A stretch of 64,000 bases of DNA from the NCBI RefSeq assembly GCF_048751585.1, contig NZ_JAZHOB010000011.1:1-64000 (forward strand). The letters are read 5' to 3'. Below, one piece after another: positions 1 to 8,358 of the stretch (within the stretch, counting starts at the first letter, position 1; each line of letters opens with the position of its first letter). Under the pieces are notes generated by a model. That model searched no databases. It was not told the DNA's origin and worked only from the letters and a program-made list of their open reading frames with translations. The stretch is from G025836975 sp048751585 (GTDB lineage: Bacteria > Pseudomonadota > Gammaproteobacteria > Burkholderiales > Burkholderiaceae_B). The position numbers were made by a program, and so were the translations under genes.

Positions 1-211
1 GCGTTGGCCATGAAAACCCCGGCCGAGGCATTTGCTTTAGCCGCATAATCTGAGCAGATTCTGCTGGGTCATTACACAGACGCTGATAGAAATATGTACT
101 GCATGCCGGCTTTAGACCTTGCAGAAGTTGTGCAAGGGGATAGCGATCTTTGAGGGCATCAATCACCATCGTTTTTTCCCGGCTTGTCAGCCCGTGGAGG
201 TTGATACCCAT
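1..211 (-). CDS. IS3-family transposase OrfB, N-terminal fragment
   Basis: Reading leftward from the ATG at 211 gives MGINLHGLTSREKTMVIDAL and continues open to the window edge. It contains the short HTH-like region (KDRYPLAQLLQGLKPACSTYFYQRL) that precedes the DDE integrase core in IS3 OrfB proteins. It overlaps the end of OrfA in the -1 frame, and frameshifting at 214-220 would give ...ELIKKDMGINLHGL..., matching the usual OrfAB fusion junction. The catalytic core lies beyond the window, so I cannot say whether it is intact. Confidence 0.65.
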   Translation of the reverse strand, partial: MGINLHGLTSREKTMVIDALKDRYPLAQLLQGLKPACSTYFYQRLCNDPAESAQIMRLKQMPRPGFSWPT

Positions 212-701
212 GTCTTTTTTATGAGTTCACTAGCCTTCTCCAGAATGTAGTGCTCCAGGCGAAGTTTGCGAACTCGGGCTTCCAGATCAGTTAACTCCTT
301 GAGCAGGTCATCGCGCTGTTGTGCTAGTGGAACCGTATTTGTTTTGTTTGGCATGGGCTTCAAAGAGGCATGGCCAAGTAGCTGATGGTGCCAACTATAT
401 AACGTTTCCCGGGTCACACCGGGGCATCAGCCACCTCCTTTGCTGAGCCGAAGCGTGTATTCAACGCGATAATGGCCTGCTGCTTCGTGGCACGAGGCCG
501 AGGCATATTGTGCGGCGTACTACTACCGGTGATTACCCGTTGATAGCCTCTGCGAAGATCCCGATTCTGTTCAAACGCCGCACACCAGGCCTTGAGCGAA
601 TTCTTGTTGGAATATCCCAGTTGACGCAACGTGGCATTTATCCGACGGCCGAGCTTCAAGTAGAGCATTACGGCGCGCAGACGATCCTCGTATGAATACA
701 T
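187..701 (-). pseudogene. IS3-family transposase OrfA, frameshifted
   Basis: The first part (701 to about 414) encodes a basic protein starting MYSYEDRLRAVMLYLKLG, typical of the helix-turn-helix DNA-binding OrfA of IS3 elements. It runs into a premature TGA after ...KEVADAPV. The sequence continues in another frame from about 417 as GVTRETLYSWHHQLLG, then a charged segment (LLKELTDLEARVRKLRLEHYILEKASELIKK) that looks like the leucine-zipper oligomerisation region usual at the OrfA C-terminus. Restoring one base in the C-run at about 417-422 would join the two parts, so a single-base deletion is the likely lesion. Family assignment rests on layout and motifs. Confidence 0.75.
214..220 (-). 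promoter_or_regulatory. Programmed -1 frameshift heptamer A AAA AAG
   Basis: The minus strand reads A-AAA-AAG in the OrfA frame exactly where OrfB (-1 frame) begins, three bases before its ATG. This heptamer is the standard slippery site used by IS3-family elements to make the OrfAB transposase. Confidence 0.65.
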
Positions 702-762
702 GAACTACTCCCAAAGTAGTCCGAGATTTTGTCCGCATCCCCGTTATCCACAAGAAGAAAAC

Positions 763-1554
763 TTAATCATAGTCTTGCTGCCAACAAGGCACGCGCTTTT
801 CGAAGAAGGCACGGTATCCTTCGTGCGCATCGGGTAATTGATATGCCTGCACAAACCGTTCAAGCTCGAATTTCAAATGCTCACGAAACTCGTCTCTGTA
901 GCGGTGATCGGCAAGCTCGGTCAGAGTACGGATAGATGCAGCTGGCTGTTGCGCAATTTGAAAAGCCAGCTCTTGCGTCCGAGCATCGAGAAGCTCATCT
1001 TCCACGACTTCATCCACAATGCCCAAGGCCAGAGCTTCCTGAGCATTCAAAACTTCCCCTGTATACAGCAGACGCTTGCTTGCCGATGGGCCAATCAGCC
1101 GGGTGAGCAGGGCGACTCCCCCCGTTCCCGGCCATACACCTCGATTCACTTCTGGAAGCCCCAACCTGGCAGACTTCCCTGCTATTCTATAGGTACAAGC
1201 TAGTGCCAGTTCAAGCCCTCCCCCCATGCAGGCCCCGCGCAAGGAGGCGATGACGGGCGTATCAAGCTCCATCAAAGCCAATATCATACGATGTGCGTTC
1301 TTGCCATGAGCCAGTGCTACATTGGGGTCAAAGCGATCAGAAAATTCTTTTAAGTCAGCCCCCGCACAGAAGGCCTGCTCTCCGCTTTCCCAAATAACGC
1401 AGCGAACAGTAGCATCGCTCTTCACAGCATTGAAAAGAGTTCCCAGCTCTGCACGTATCACTTGCGTAAGAAGGTTCAGCGGTGGTTTATTGATCGAGCA
1501 CCTCAATATGCCACCGTTTTTCCGTACCTTCAGTGTTGTAGAGTTTTCGATCAT
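763..1554 (-). CDS. Enoyl-CoA hydratase/isomerase (crotonase) family protein
   Basis: A 263-residue protein of normal crotonase length. Oxyanion-hole segments are visible at about 62-70 (FCAGADLKE) and 106-115 (LRGACMGGGLE). The two acidic residues of true hydratases are both present: Glu115 in GGGLE and Glu135 in LPE, 20 residues apart as in rat enoyl-CoA hydratase. Hydration of a 2-enoyl-CoA is therefore likely, although the substrate is unknown. The start overlaps the stop of the upstream Bug receptor gene by four bases, so the two are co-translated. It is the last gene of the leftward transporter operon and probably works with the acyl-CoA dehydrogenase and CoA-transferase of the divergent operon. 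Confidence 0.88.
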   Translation of the reverse strand: MIENSTTLKVRKNGGILRCSINKPPLNLLTQVIRAELGTLFNAVKSDATVRCVIWESGEQAFCAGADLKEFSDRFDPNVALAHGKNAHRMILALMELDTPVIASLRGACMGGGLELALACTYRIAGKSARLGLPEVNRGVWPGTGGVALLTRLIGPSASKRLLYTGEVLNAQEALALGIVDEVVEDELLDARTQELAFQIAQQPAASIRTLTELADHRYRDEFREHLKFELERFVQAYQLPDAHEGYRAFFEKRVPCWQQDYD

Positions 1555-2555
1555 GTCTTCAGTAGATCCAGACCACGCAGCACGGGTTCCATTCTGGTCC
1601 CAAATGCATTGAAGTACTGCGCAAGGTCATCGCCAGCCTCCCAGACTTTTATAAAGCCTCGTTCTTTCAAGAAGTCGCTAAAGGCCTTCGACTCTTGGGC
1701 CTTTTTTGCTGATGCAATTAGTCTTTCCGTGACATCCTTAGGCATGCCTGCAGGGCCGACCAAGGCCATCCAACTACTCATCTCCCAATCTGTTCCATAT
1801 ATTTCCTTCAAGGTCGGCACATTGGGAAACATGTCGACACGTTCGCTATGTGTTAGCGCTAGTGGACGCACACGGCCAGCCTCGATTAGCGATCGGCCTT
1901 CGGCCGGAGATGCAGTGACAATATCGATACTACCGGCCATCAGCTCCTGATAGGCTGGGGCTGCTCCCTGGCTAGGTACCCATCTTAGGTAGTTGGGTTC
2001 CAATCCTATCGAACGCATCCAACCTCCCGCGTTTATATGCCAGCTGCCTCCGACACCTACGCCGGATGCCGTAAACGTGCCTTTCGGAGCCTTTTTAATC
2101 GCTGTCACCAGTTCTTGTATGGTTTTATAAGGCGAGGTCGACGAAACGGAAATACCGCCGGGCACAAAGCCCATGCGCGCAATAGGAGTAAAGTCGGCAG
2201 GCGTTATGTTCGCAAGTCCCATGAACTTGTAGAGCGTGATTTCCAACGTAGCCATGCCTAACGTATAACCGTCCGGTGCCGCATTGACGATTGCCGTATG
2301 CCCGACGATCCCCCCTCCCCCCGAGCGGTTCACAATATTAATAGGCCTATCCAAATCGCGCTCAAGCTCGAAACCCACTACACGTGCAATAGCGTCAGTC
2401 GCCCCCCCGGCTCCCCAAGGAACAATCATGCTGATGGGGCGATCTGGCCAGGCGGCATAAGCCGATCCGGACCATGCGAGTGTTGCTGGAAGCGCTGCTG
2501 CAAAACCTGCCTGCTGCAGGAAACGACGTCGGCTTGGAAGATGCTGTAGTTTCAT
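1551..2555 (-). CDS. Bug/TctC-family solute-binding receptor of a tripartite tricarboxylate transporter
   Basis: This 334-residue periplasmic receptor begins with a twin-arginine signal (SRRRFLQQAG, then a hydrophobic stretch ending SAYA at about residue 34). Tat export is less usual for this family. The mature start AWPDRPISMIVPWGAGGATDAIARV is the classic Bug ligand-loop signature. Ligands of the family are mostly mono-, di- and tricarboxylates. A strong ribosome site (AAGGAGA) precedes the ATG. It follows tctB and tctA with a 110-base gap, which makes a full three-part importer. The ligand cannot be read from sequence; the neighbouring CoA enzymes suggest a carboxylic acid. Confidence 0.9.
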   Translation of the reverse strand: MKLQHLPSRRRFLQQAGFAAALPATLAWSGSAYAAWPDRPISMIVPWGAGGATDAIARVVGFELERDLDRPINIVNRSGGGGIVGHTAIVNAAPDGYTLGMATLEITLYKFMGLANITPADFTPIARMGFVPGGISVSSTSPYKTIQELVTAIKKAPKGTFTASGVGVGGSWHINAGGWMRSIGLEPNYLRWVPSQGAAPAYQELMAGSIDIVTASPAEGRSLIEAGRVRPLALTHSERVDMFPNVPTLKEIYGTDWEMSSWMALVGPAGMPKDVTERLIASAKKAQESKAFSDFLKERGFIKVWEAGDDLAQYFNAFGTRMEPVLRGLDLLKT

Positions 2556-2665
2556 TTTTTGTCTCCTTGAGTTTTATTGAAGTTGAATATGCGCAATCAT
2601 CGAATCAGCCCGGCATTGCGCGTCAGGCAACATGTGTCTGGAAATAATTACATCAAATTGCGACA

Positions 2666-4165
2666 TCAGCTTATCGGCGCAAAATCTTTGGACAAACCTT
2701 GGCGCAGGGCTTTTAGCAAAGGCAGAAGCCATATCAACGCACATACGGCCGCAAGAGCCGCTGCAATCGGTCGCTCGACCAATCCGAGCACGCTGTCGGA
2801 CTTGATCATCGACGTGATGAAAGACTGCTCTAACAACGGCCCTAACACCATGGCCAAGATGGCTGGCGCTACCGGAAAACCATAGCGCTCCATACATAAG
2901 CCTATGACACCGAATACCAGCATCAGAACCACGCCATAGTTGGAGTTGGTGGACGCGTAGCCGCCGACAATGCAGAACAACAAAACCAATGGCATAAGCG
3001 CACTGTATGGGACGGAAAGAATATGCCTCGCGGCCTTGATCAACAGCCATCCAAGCGGAATCATCAATAGATTGGCAAGTATGAAGATCAAGAAAATCGC
3101 ATACATACTTTCTGGATGATTGATAAACAAGGTCGGCCCAGGATTCAAACCCTTCATAAAGAGCACGCCGATAACGATGGCGGTAATGGAATCACCCGGG
3201 ATGCCGAACACCAAGGCAGGAATCCAGGAGCCGCCCAACGCTGCATTGTTAGCCGATGTGCTTTCTATAATCCCTTCCACATGTCCCTTACCGAATTTCT
3301 CGGGAGTTTTAGAGAATTTTTTGCTAACGGCATACGCCACCCACGCCGCCACATCGGCACCCGCTCCGGGCAGTGCACCAATGAGAGTGCCTGTTATGTT
3401 GCCCCTGATCTGCTGACGCCAATATGTCTTCGCAAGAGTCCATGTGCTCTTAAAAATATTGCCGATATGCTGCTGAATAGGCGCAAGGGCGCTGTGATCG
3501 CTCATGGCATAGCGCAAGACCTCGGAAACGGCGAACATGCCTATCATGGCCGGTATAAATTCAATACCTGCAATCAAGTCCGTGTTGCCCATCGTAAAGC
3601 GAGGCGTACCGGCCGGATTATTAATGCCAACCATTGCAACCAGAAGGCCAAAGCAAAGACTAACGAGACCCTTGATGGGGTCCGCCCCAGCCATGAATGC
3701 AGCACACGTTATGCCCAGCATGGCAAGCCAAAAATACTCGAAAGAACTGAATTTTATGGCCACTTCCGCCAAAGCTGGAGCGGCAAAAATCAGCACAATG
3801 GTGCCAAAAATCCCCCCAAGTGCCGAAAAAATGACATTTGCGCCCAGCGCCAGGCTGGCTTGGCCATTGCGTGTCATTGCATACGCTTCGTCTGTATAGG
3901 CGGCAGAAGCTGGGGTGCCTGGCATGCGCATTAGGGTTCCCGGCACATCACCGGCAAAAATGGCCATGGCCGAGCAAGCCACCATGGCCCCCACAGCCGC
4001 GATAGGCTCAAGAAAAAAAGTAACAGGAACAAGCAAGGCCATGGCCATGGTTGCAGTCAGGCCAGGGATGGCGCCTATAAGCAGGCCAAACACCGAGGCC
4101 AGCACAAGAACAATAAGCGTTTGAGTCTGAAACACGATTGGAAGAGCATCTATTAACGGATTCAT
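2666..4165 (-). CDS. tctA: Tripartite tricarboxylate transporter large permease TctA
   Basis: A 499-residue, very hydrophobic inner-membrane protein of the standard TctA length. The family signature GAIPGLTATMAMALLVPVTF lies near residues 27-46 and a second repeat-like GALPGAGADVAAWVAYAVSKKFSKTPEKFG is at about 260-290, as in TctA proteins. It is expected to form the sodium-coupled solute path together with TctB. It lies nine bases downstream of tctB and upstream of the Bug receptor, all leftward. Confidence 0.93.
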   Translation of the reverse strand: MNPLIDALPIVFQTQTLIVLVLASVFGLLIGAIPGLTATMAMALLVPVTFFLEPIAAVGAMVACSAMAIFAGDVPGTLMRMPGTPASAAYTDEAYAMTRNGQASLALGANVIFSALGGIFGTIVLIFAAPALAEVAIKFSSFEYFWLAMLGITCAAFMAGADPIKGLVSLCFGLLVAMVGINNPAGTPRFTMGNTDLIAGIEFIPAMIGMFAVSEVLRYAMSDHSALAPIQQHIGNIFKSTWTLAKTYWRQQIRGNITGTLIGALPGAGADVAAWVAYAVSKKFSKTPEKFGKGHVEGIIESTSANNAALGGSWIPALVFGIPGDSITAIVIGVLFMKGLNPGPTLFINHPESMYAIFLIFILANLLMIPLGWLLIKAARHILSVPYSALMPLVLLFCIVGGYASTNSNYGVVLMLVFGVIGLCMERYGFPVAPAILAMVLGPLLEQSFITSMIKSDSVLGLVERPIAAALAAVCALIWLLPLLKALRQGLSKDFAPIS

Positions 4166-4174
4166 GGCTCTTTC

Positions 4175-4627
4175 CTACCAGCTAACGGTGCGAAGAATGC
4201 CCCAGGGAAGCGGCACTTTAAACAGGTTGTAGAACGTCAAATGAGTCACGATCACGGCAACTACTGCGGTAAGCAGAGACGACGTTATGCGTCGTGAAAA
4301 TGCATAAATCAATATCGCTGTGCCTACGCCAGCCGTCAGGTGAAACCCAACTATGTCAGCCAGGGTTATATAAGCCACCAGCATGGCGACGATCAATACT
4401 CCTCCCAACCAATGTAACGGCGCCGGACGCAACGCTTGCTCGCCGGTTCGGTAAAAAGTACGCAACGCCAATGCCATTCCGGCAACGATCAATACGCCCG
4501 CTACCAAAGCCGGTAAAAATCCCGCTCCGTAAGATTGCCCTGGTGTCAATGGCATGCTGACCGCTCCAATCAGGAAGGCGCTTCCTAGCGCCACCGCCAC
4601 GCCTGCCGACATCAAATCCTGCTTCAT
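4175..4627 (-). CDS. tctB: Tripartite tricarboxylate transporter small permease TctB
   Basis: A 150-residue protein with about four membrane segments, matching the small TctB subunit in size and position next to tctA. It is the first gene of the leftward operon, with a strong ribosome site (AAAGGAGA) seven bases from the ATG. TctB sequences are poorly conserved, so the call rests on topology, size and linkage. Confidence 0.88.
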   Translation of the reverse strand: MKQDLMSAGVAVALGSAFLIGAVSMPLTPGQSYGAGFLPALVAGVLIVAGMALALRTFYRTGEQALRPAPLHWLGGVLIVAMLVAYITLADIVGFHLTAGVGTAILIYAFSRRITSSLLTAVVAVIVTHLTFYNLFKVPLPWGILRTVSW

Positions 4628-4834
4628 AGTGTCTCCTTTCTAAAATGACCTGTATTTCTTATTTGTGGACAAATTTTAGATTTAAATAAAATATAAATCA
4701 ATGAATGTTTACAACATACACTAAAATTATCTTGATTAAATATGGCGATTGTTTACACTTTAACGAAATTCAGGAACAATGCAAGAATAAATTAGACGCC
4801 TTAACGGGCCACTCAAAACATATGGAGGATGAGC
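4628..4834. promoter_or_regulatory. AT-rich divergent promoter region between tctB and the aldehyde dehydrogenase gene
   Basis: About 200 bases, strikingly AT-rich against both flanks, separate two divergent operons. On the minus strand TTGATT is followed 17 bases later by TAAAAT (about 4671-4700), a plausible promoter for tctB. On the plus strand TTGATT occurs near 4733. Two similar GTTTACA words (near 4709 and 4751) could be operator half-sites. No regulator gene lies in either operon. Elements were placed by eye. Confidence 0.5.
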
Positions 4835-6298
4835 ATGGAGCTTCAGGATATTTACACCAACCAAGGCCAATTGATTGGTGGCCATTGGGTGCAAGGCTGC
4901 GGTGAAACAGCACAGAACCAAGATCCGGCCACTGAGGAAAGTCTGGGTAATCTGAAGCAAGCTTCAGTCGCTCAAGTCCAAGAGGCGGTTGCGGCTGCGG
5001 ACAATGCGCGCAATGCGATGCGGGCCCTTACCGCCTGGGATCGCTCAACTCTACTGCGCCATGCCGCCACCTTGATTCATCAGCGTGCACCCGCCATAGG
5101 TCGCCTAGTTGCTCTGGAAACGGGCAAGCCGATCAGTCAAGCAATAGGAGAAGCCAAGGTTGCATCGGAATCAGTGGATTGGTTCGCCGACGAAGCGCGC
5201 CGAATATTTGGCCTAAGTTATGAAAGCCGCGTGAAAGGCGACCGTTATCTAATCCATTACGAGCCATTGGGAGTAGTGGCGGCATTTGTGCCGTGGAACT
5301 TCCCGCTCGTTCTGCTGGCACGCAAACTTGCACCTGCCCTAGCCGCCGGCAATACAGTGGTAATACGTCCGTCCAGCGAAGCCGCCGGTGCGACCATGGC
5401 ATTGGTGCAATGCTTTGTCGATGCAGGCTTTCCACCAGGAGCTATTAATTTAGTCATTGGCAATCCCGCCGACATTACACCAACCATCATGGATGATGCT
5501 CGCGTCGCAAAAGTAAGCTTTACCGGCTCGGTGTCGATCGGACGCCAGATTGTCGCAGCCTCAGCCCGAACATTGAAAAAAGTAAGCATGGAGCTCGGAG
5601 GACATGCGCCGGTCATCGTGCATTCGGATGCGGATGTCGAAGCATTCGTCGCCATGGCCGCATCTGGAAAGTTCCGCAATGCAGGGCAGGTCTGCGCCTC
5701 TCCTACACGTTTCTATGTACATGAATCCATTATTGAAGACATCGGCCAACGATTAACGGATGCCACTCGTGCCCTGCGCATAGGTACCCCCTTGGACAGT
5801 GGTACTGATATAGGCCCTCTAACCACCAATCGTCGCCGCGACGCCATCGAATGCTTGATCGACGAGGCGCGTGACGGCGGCGCAAAGGTTCTATGCGGCG
5901 GTGCACGGCCATCCCAAATCAAGAAAGGCTTTTACTACGAACCTACCTGGCTGCTCCGGCCCTCTGAAACGCTACGCATCATGAACGAAGAGCCATTTGG
6001 GCCAGTAGGCACCCTTACCCCTTTTTCGTCACTCGACGAGGTGGTCGAACAAGCGAATCGCCTGCCGTTTGCTCTAGCCGCATACGTTTTCACCCAGTCT
6101 CTTCGCCTTGCACACCTTACAAATGAAAGAGTCGAAGCCGGCGTAATTGGAGTCAACACCTTTGTTGCATCAAATGCGGAAACGCCGTTCGGTGGCAACA
6201 AAGATAGCGGGTTCGGGCGCGAGGGTGGCCCCACAGCTATTCGCGATTATCTCAACACCAAATTCATCAATCTGTCCCTGCCAGCCGAAAGAGCCTGA
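4835..6298 (+). CDS. NAD(P)-dependent aldehyde dehydrogenase
   Basis: An aldehyde dehydrogenase of normal length (487 residues from this start). The NAD-binding PWNFP motif is at about 155, the general base Glu in MELGGHAP at about 253, and the catalytic Cys in NAGQVCASP at about 287. It resembles the succinate- and 2-oxoglutarate-semialdehyde dehydrogenase branch, but the substrate is not fixed. Two ATGs compete: 4829 abuts the GGAGG at 4824-4828 with no spacer, whereas 4835 has six bases, so 4835 is preferred. It is the first gene of a six-gene rightward operon and would oxidise an aldehyde, perhaps one made by the GMC oxidoreductase or the aldolase. Confidence 0.93.
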   Translation: MELQDIYTNQGQLIGGHWVQGCGETAQNQDPATEESLGNLKQASVAQVQEAVAAADNARNAMRALTAWDRSTLLRHAATLIHQRAPAIGRLVALETGKPISQAIGEAKVASESVDWFADEARRIFGLSYESRVKGDRYLIHYEPLGVVAAFVPWNFPLVLLARKLAPALAAGNTVVIRPSSEAAGATMALVQCFVDAGFPPGAINLVIGNPADITPTIMDDARVAKVSFTGSVSIGRQIVAASARTLKKVSMELGGHAPVIVHSDADVEAFVAMAASGKFRNAGQVCASPTRFYVHESIIEDIGQRLTDATRALRIGTPLDSGTDIGPLTTNRRRDAIECLIDEARDGGAKVLCGGARPSQIKKGFYYEPTWLLRPSETLRIMNEEPFGPVGTLTPFSSLDEVVEQANRLPFALAAYVFTQSLRLAHLTNERVEAGVIGVNTFVASNAETPFGGNKDSGFGREGGPTAIRDYLNTKFINLSLPAERA

Positions 6299-6324
6299 CT
6301 AAAACACATTAAGGAAGCATCGCA

Positions 6325-7137
6325 ATGAAAGTTGTCCAAAACTATGCAAAACAAAAATTGGCCCAAGGCAAGCTGGCGCTAGGAATGGGCTTGCGCCAGG
6401 CGCGCACGGTAGATATCGCCCAGATAGCCAAAAGCTGCGATTTCGACTGGCTATTCATTGACATGGAGCATAATTCGATGAGCATGGATACCGCCGCGCA
6501 GATTTGCGCTGGCGCATTGGCAGTCGGCATCGCCCCTCTCATTCGCGTACCTTCGCATGAATCATTCCACTCGACACGCTTGCTCGATACAGGAGCCCAA
6601 GGGATTGTCATCCCGCATGTGAACAATGCCAAGGAAGCCAGGCTCGTCGCTGATTTTTGCCGTTTCCCTCCTTTAGGCCATCGATCCATTCCAGGCGGCT
6701 TGCCACAAACCTATTTTGCGACGCTGCCGGTCACGGAAACGGTTAGGCTCATCAATGACGAAACCTTAGTGGTGGTCATGATAGAAACCCTAGAAGGCCT
6801 GAAGAATGTCGATGAAATTGCCGCCGTCCCCGGTGTCGATGCGCTCTTAGTCGGTTGCACGGACATGGCAGCGGAACTCGGCGTCACCGGGCAATTGGGT
6901 CACGCCTCGCTTCGCAATGCAATTGACGCCGTCAACAAAGCCTGCCAGAGCCACGGCAAAATAGCCGGAGTCGGCGGCGTATACGACGAGGCCCTGATGG
7001 CCGAATACGTAAATAAAGGAGCCAGACTAATTCTTTCCGGCTCCGATCTGGCATTTATGATGGCCGGTGCCAAAATGCGGTCTGCCGCACTGCGGTCTAT
7101 CGAATCGACAATGCAAGCCGAGTGCAAGGTCGCCTGA
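6325..7137 (+). CDS. HpcH/HpaI-family class II aldolase
   Basis: A 270-residue TIM-barrel aldolase. Family features visible: GLRQAR near the N-terminus (phosphate/carboxylate Arg), FIDMEHNSMSMD at about 45-56 with the His that acts as general base, MIETLEGLKNVDEI at about 153-166 carrying the metal-binding Glu, and GCTDMAAELG carrying the metal Asp. HpaI-type enzymes cleave 4-hydroxy-2-oxo acids to pyruvate and an aldehyde using a divalent metal. Here an aldehyde product could pass to the dehydrogenase encoded immediately upstream. It could instead be a CitE-like acyl-CoA lyase, but the metal motifs and length fit HpaI better. Confidence 0.9.
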   Translation: MKVVQNYAKQKLAQGKLALGMGLRQARTVDIAQIAKSCDFDWLFIDMEHNSMSMDTAAQICAGALAVGIAPLIRVPSHESFHSTRLLDTGAQGIVIPHVNNAKEARLVADFCRFPPLGHRSIPGGLPQTYFATLPVTETVRLINDETLVVVMIETLEGLKNVDEIAAVPGVDALLVGCTDMAAELGVTGQLGHASLRNAIDAVNKACQSHGKIAGVGGVYDEALMAEYVNKGARLILSGSDLAFMMAGAKMRSAALRSIESTMQAECKVA

Positions 7138-7170
7138 TTAACAACCTTCCCCGACCAAGGAAATATATTC

Positions 7171-8358
7171 ATGAACCCGCAATACATCCTCGCTATGGTG
7201 GACCGCGCTGATTTGCGTCCCTATCTTAACGACGAGCATTTTGAGTTTCGCCGTAGCGTGGCGCGCGTACTCAGCAAACATGCAAACGCCGATTACATCC
7301 GCGAATGCGATGAGCAAAAGCGCTTTCCAGAAGAACTCATACGCGTCGGCGTCGAACAAGGCTGGTTTGCGCTGACCCTTCCCGAGGAGTATGGCGGAAT
7401 CGGAGACTACCTGGATATGACGGCATTCCTGGAAGTCGCCGCCTATCACAGCATCGCACTTAGCCGCTTTTGGAACGCCAATATCAACATGGTGGGCGGT
7501 GCCGTCGCCCGCTTCGCAAATGAAGATATCAAAAGCGAAATCCTGCCCGACCTCGCAACGGGTCGAGGCTGGCTGGCCTTTGCCCTGAGCGAGAATGGGT
7601 CGGGCTCCGACGCGGCATCGCTGACCACCCGCGCCGTCGAAAGCGGAGATGACTTCATTATCGATGGAACCAAAATGTGGATAACCGGCGCGCTGCAAGC
7701 CAAATACATCTTGACCGCAGTACGTACAGACAAAGACGCCACGAAACATGATGGCATCAGCCTCTTACTCGTGCCTACCGACGCTGCAGGACTGGAGATT
7801 CGCCCGATAGACTTATTAGGCGGCAGCGCGATACGCACCTGCGAAGTCAATTATGTAGGCGTTCGAGTACCCCGCCGATTAATGGTCGGCGAGCTGCATT
7901 ATGGCTGGAGGCGATTGACCGCCGTGCTTGCCAAAGAGCGGGTCGCTTTAGCCGCCATGTGTGCAGGCGCGGCACAGGCGGCCGTCGACCTGGCACGCTG
8001 GTACGCCAATGATCGCAAGCAATTCAGTCAATCCATCATCGATTTCCAGGCCGTCTCCCATATGCTTGTCGATATGCAGACACAGGTGGATGCTGCGCGG
8101 ATGATGGCCTATCGAGCCGCCAAGATGCTGGCCGATGGCCTCCCCTGCGACAGCGAATCCTCACAGGCAAAGTACTTTGCTTCAGATGTTTACGTCAAAG
8201 TAGCGACCGACGGCTTGCAGATCATGGGAGCCAACGGCTACGCCATGGAATATCCAATGCAACGCCACTACCGCGAGTCCAAATTATTTCAGATATTCGG
8301 CGGCACCAATCAGATTCAACGCAACATCATTGCGCGCACATTAAAGGAACGAGCATGA
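7171..8358 (+). CDS. Acyl-CoA dehydrogenase
   Basis: A 395-residue FAD-dependent acyl-CoA dehydrogenase with the usual domain order (alpha, beta, alpha). FAD-contact motifs are at about 139-150 (FALSENGSGSDA) and in the KMWITGA strand at about 168. The C-terminal segment reads KLFQIFGGTNQIQ, with Gly where short- and medium-chain enzymes carry the catalytic Glu (xEGT). Long-chain and isovaleryl-type enzymes also have Gly there and place the base elsewhere, so the substrate is probably not a simple medium-chain acyl-CoA. The stop overlaps the next start by four bases. Confidence 0.92.
   Translation: MNPQYILAMVDRADLRPYLNDEHFEFRRSVARVLSKHANADYIRECDEQKRFPEELIRVGVEQGWFALTLPEEYGGIGDYLDMTAFLEVAAYHSIALSRFWNANINMVGGAVARFANEDIKSEILPDLATGRGWLAFALSENGSGSDAASLTTRAVESGDDFIIDGTKMWITGALQAKYILTAVRTDKDATKHDGISLLLVPTDAAGLEIRPIDLLGGSAIRTCEVNYVGVRVPRRLMVGELHYGWRRLTAVLAKERVALAAMCAGAAQAAVDLARWYANDRKQFSQSIIDFQAVSHMLVDMQTQVDAARMMAYRAAKMLADGLPCDSESSQAKYFASDVYVKVATDGLQIMGANGYAMEYPMQRHYRESKLFQIFGGTNQIQRNIIARTLKERA

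Larger units (their letters stand above)
1..750 (-). mobile_element. Remnant of an IS3-family insertion sequence, cut by the window edge
   Basis: Two overlapping reading frames on the minus strand have the IS3 layout: a small basic helix-turn-helix OrfA followed by OrfB in the -1 frame, joined at an A6G slippery heptamer. OrfA carries a frameshift, so this copy should be inactive. The upstream end is not resolved; it probably lies within about 740-750, between the OrfA start at 701 and the stop of the neighbouring hydratase gene at 763. The other end and most of OrfB lie outside the window. An imperfect palindrome (ACTACT/AGTAGT, about 703-720) sits just upstream of OrfA. Confidence 0.75.

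Noticed and set aside
4829..4834. ATG at 4829 as the start of the aldehyde dehydrogenase
   Set aside because: It directly abuts GGAGG with no spacer; the ATG at 4835 has a proper six-base spacing.
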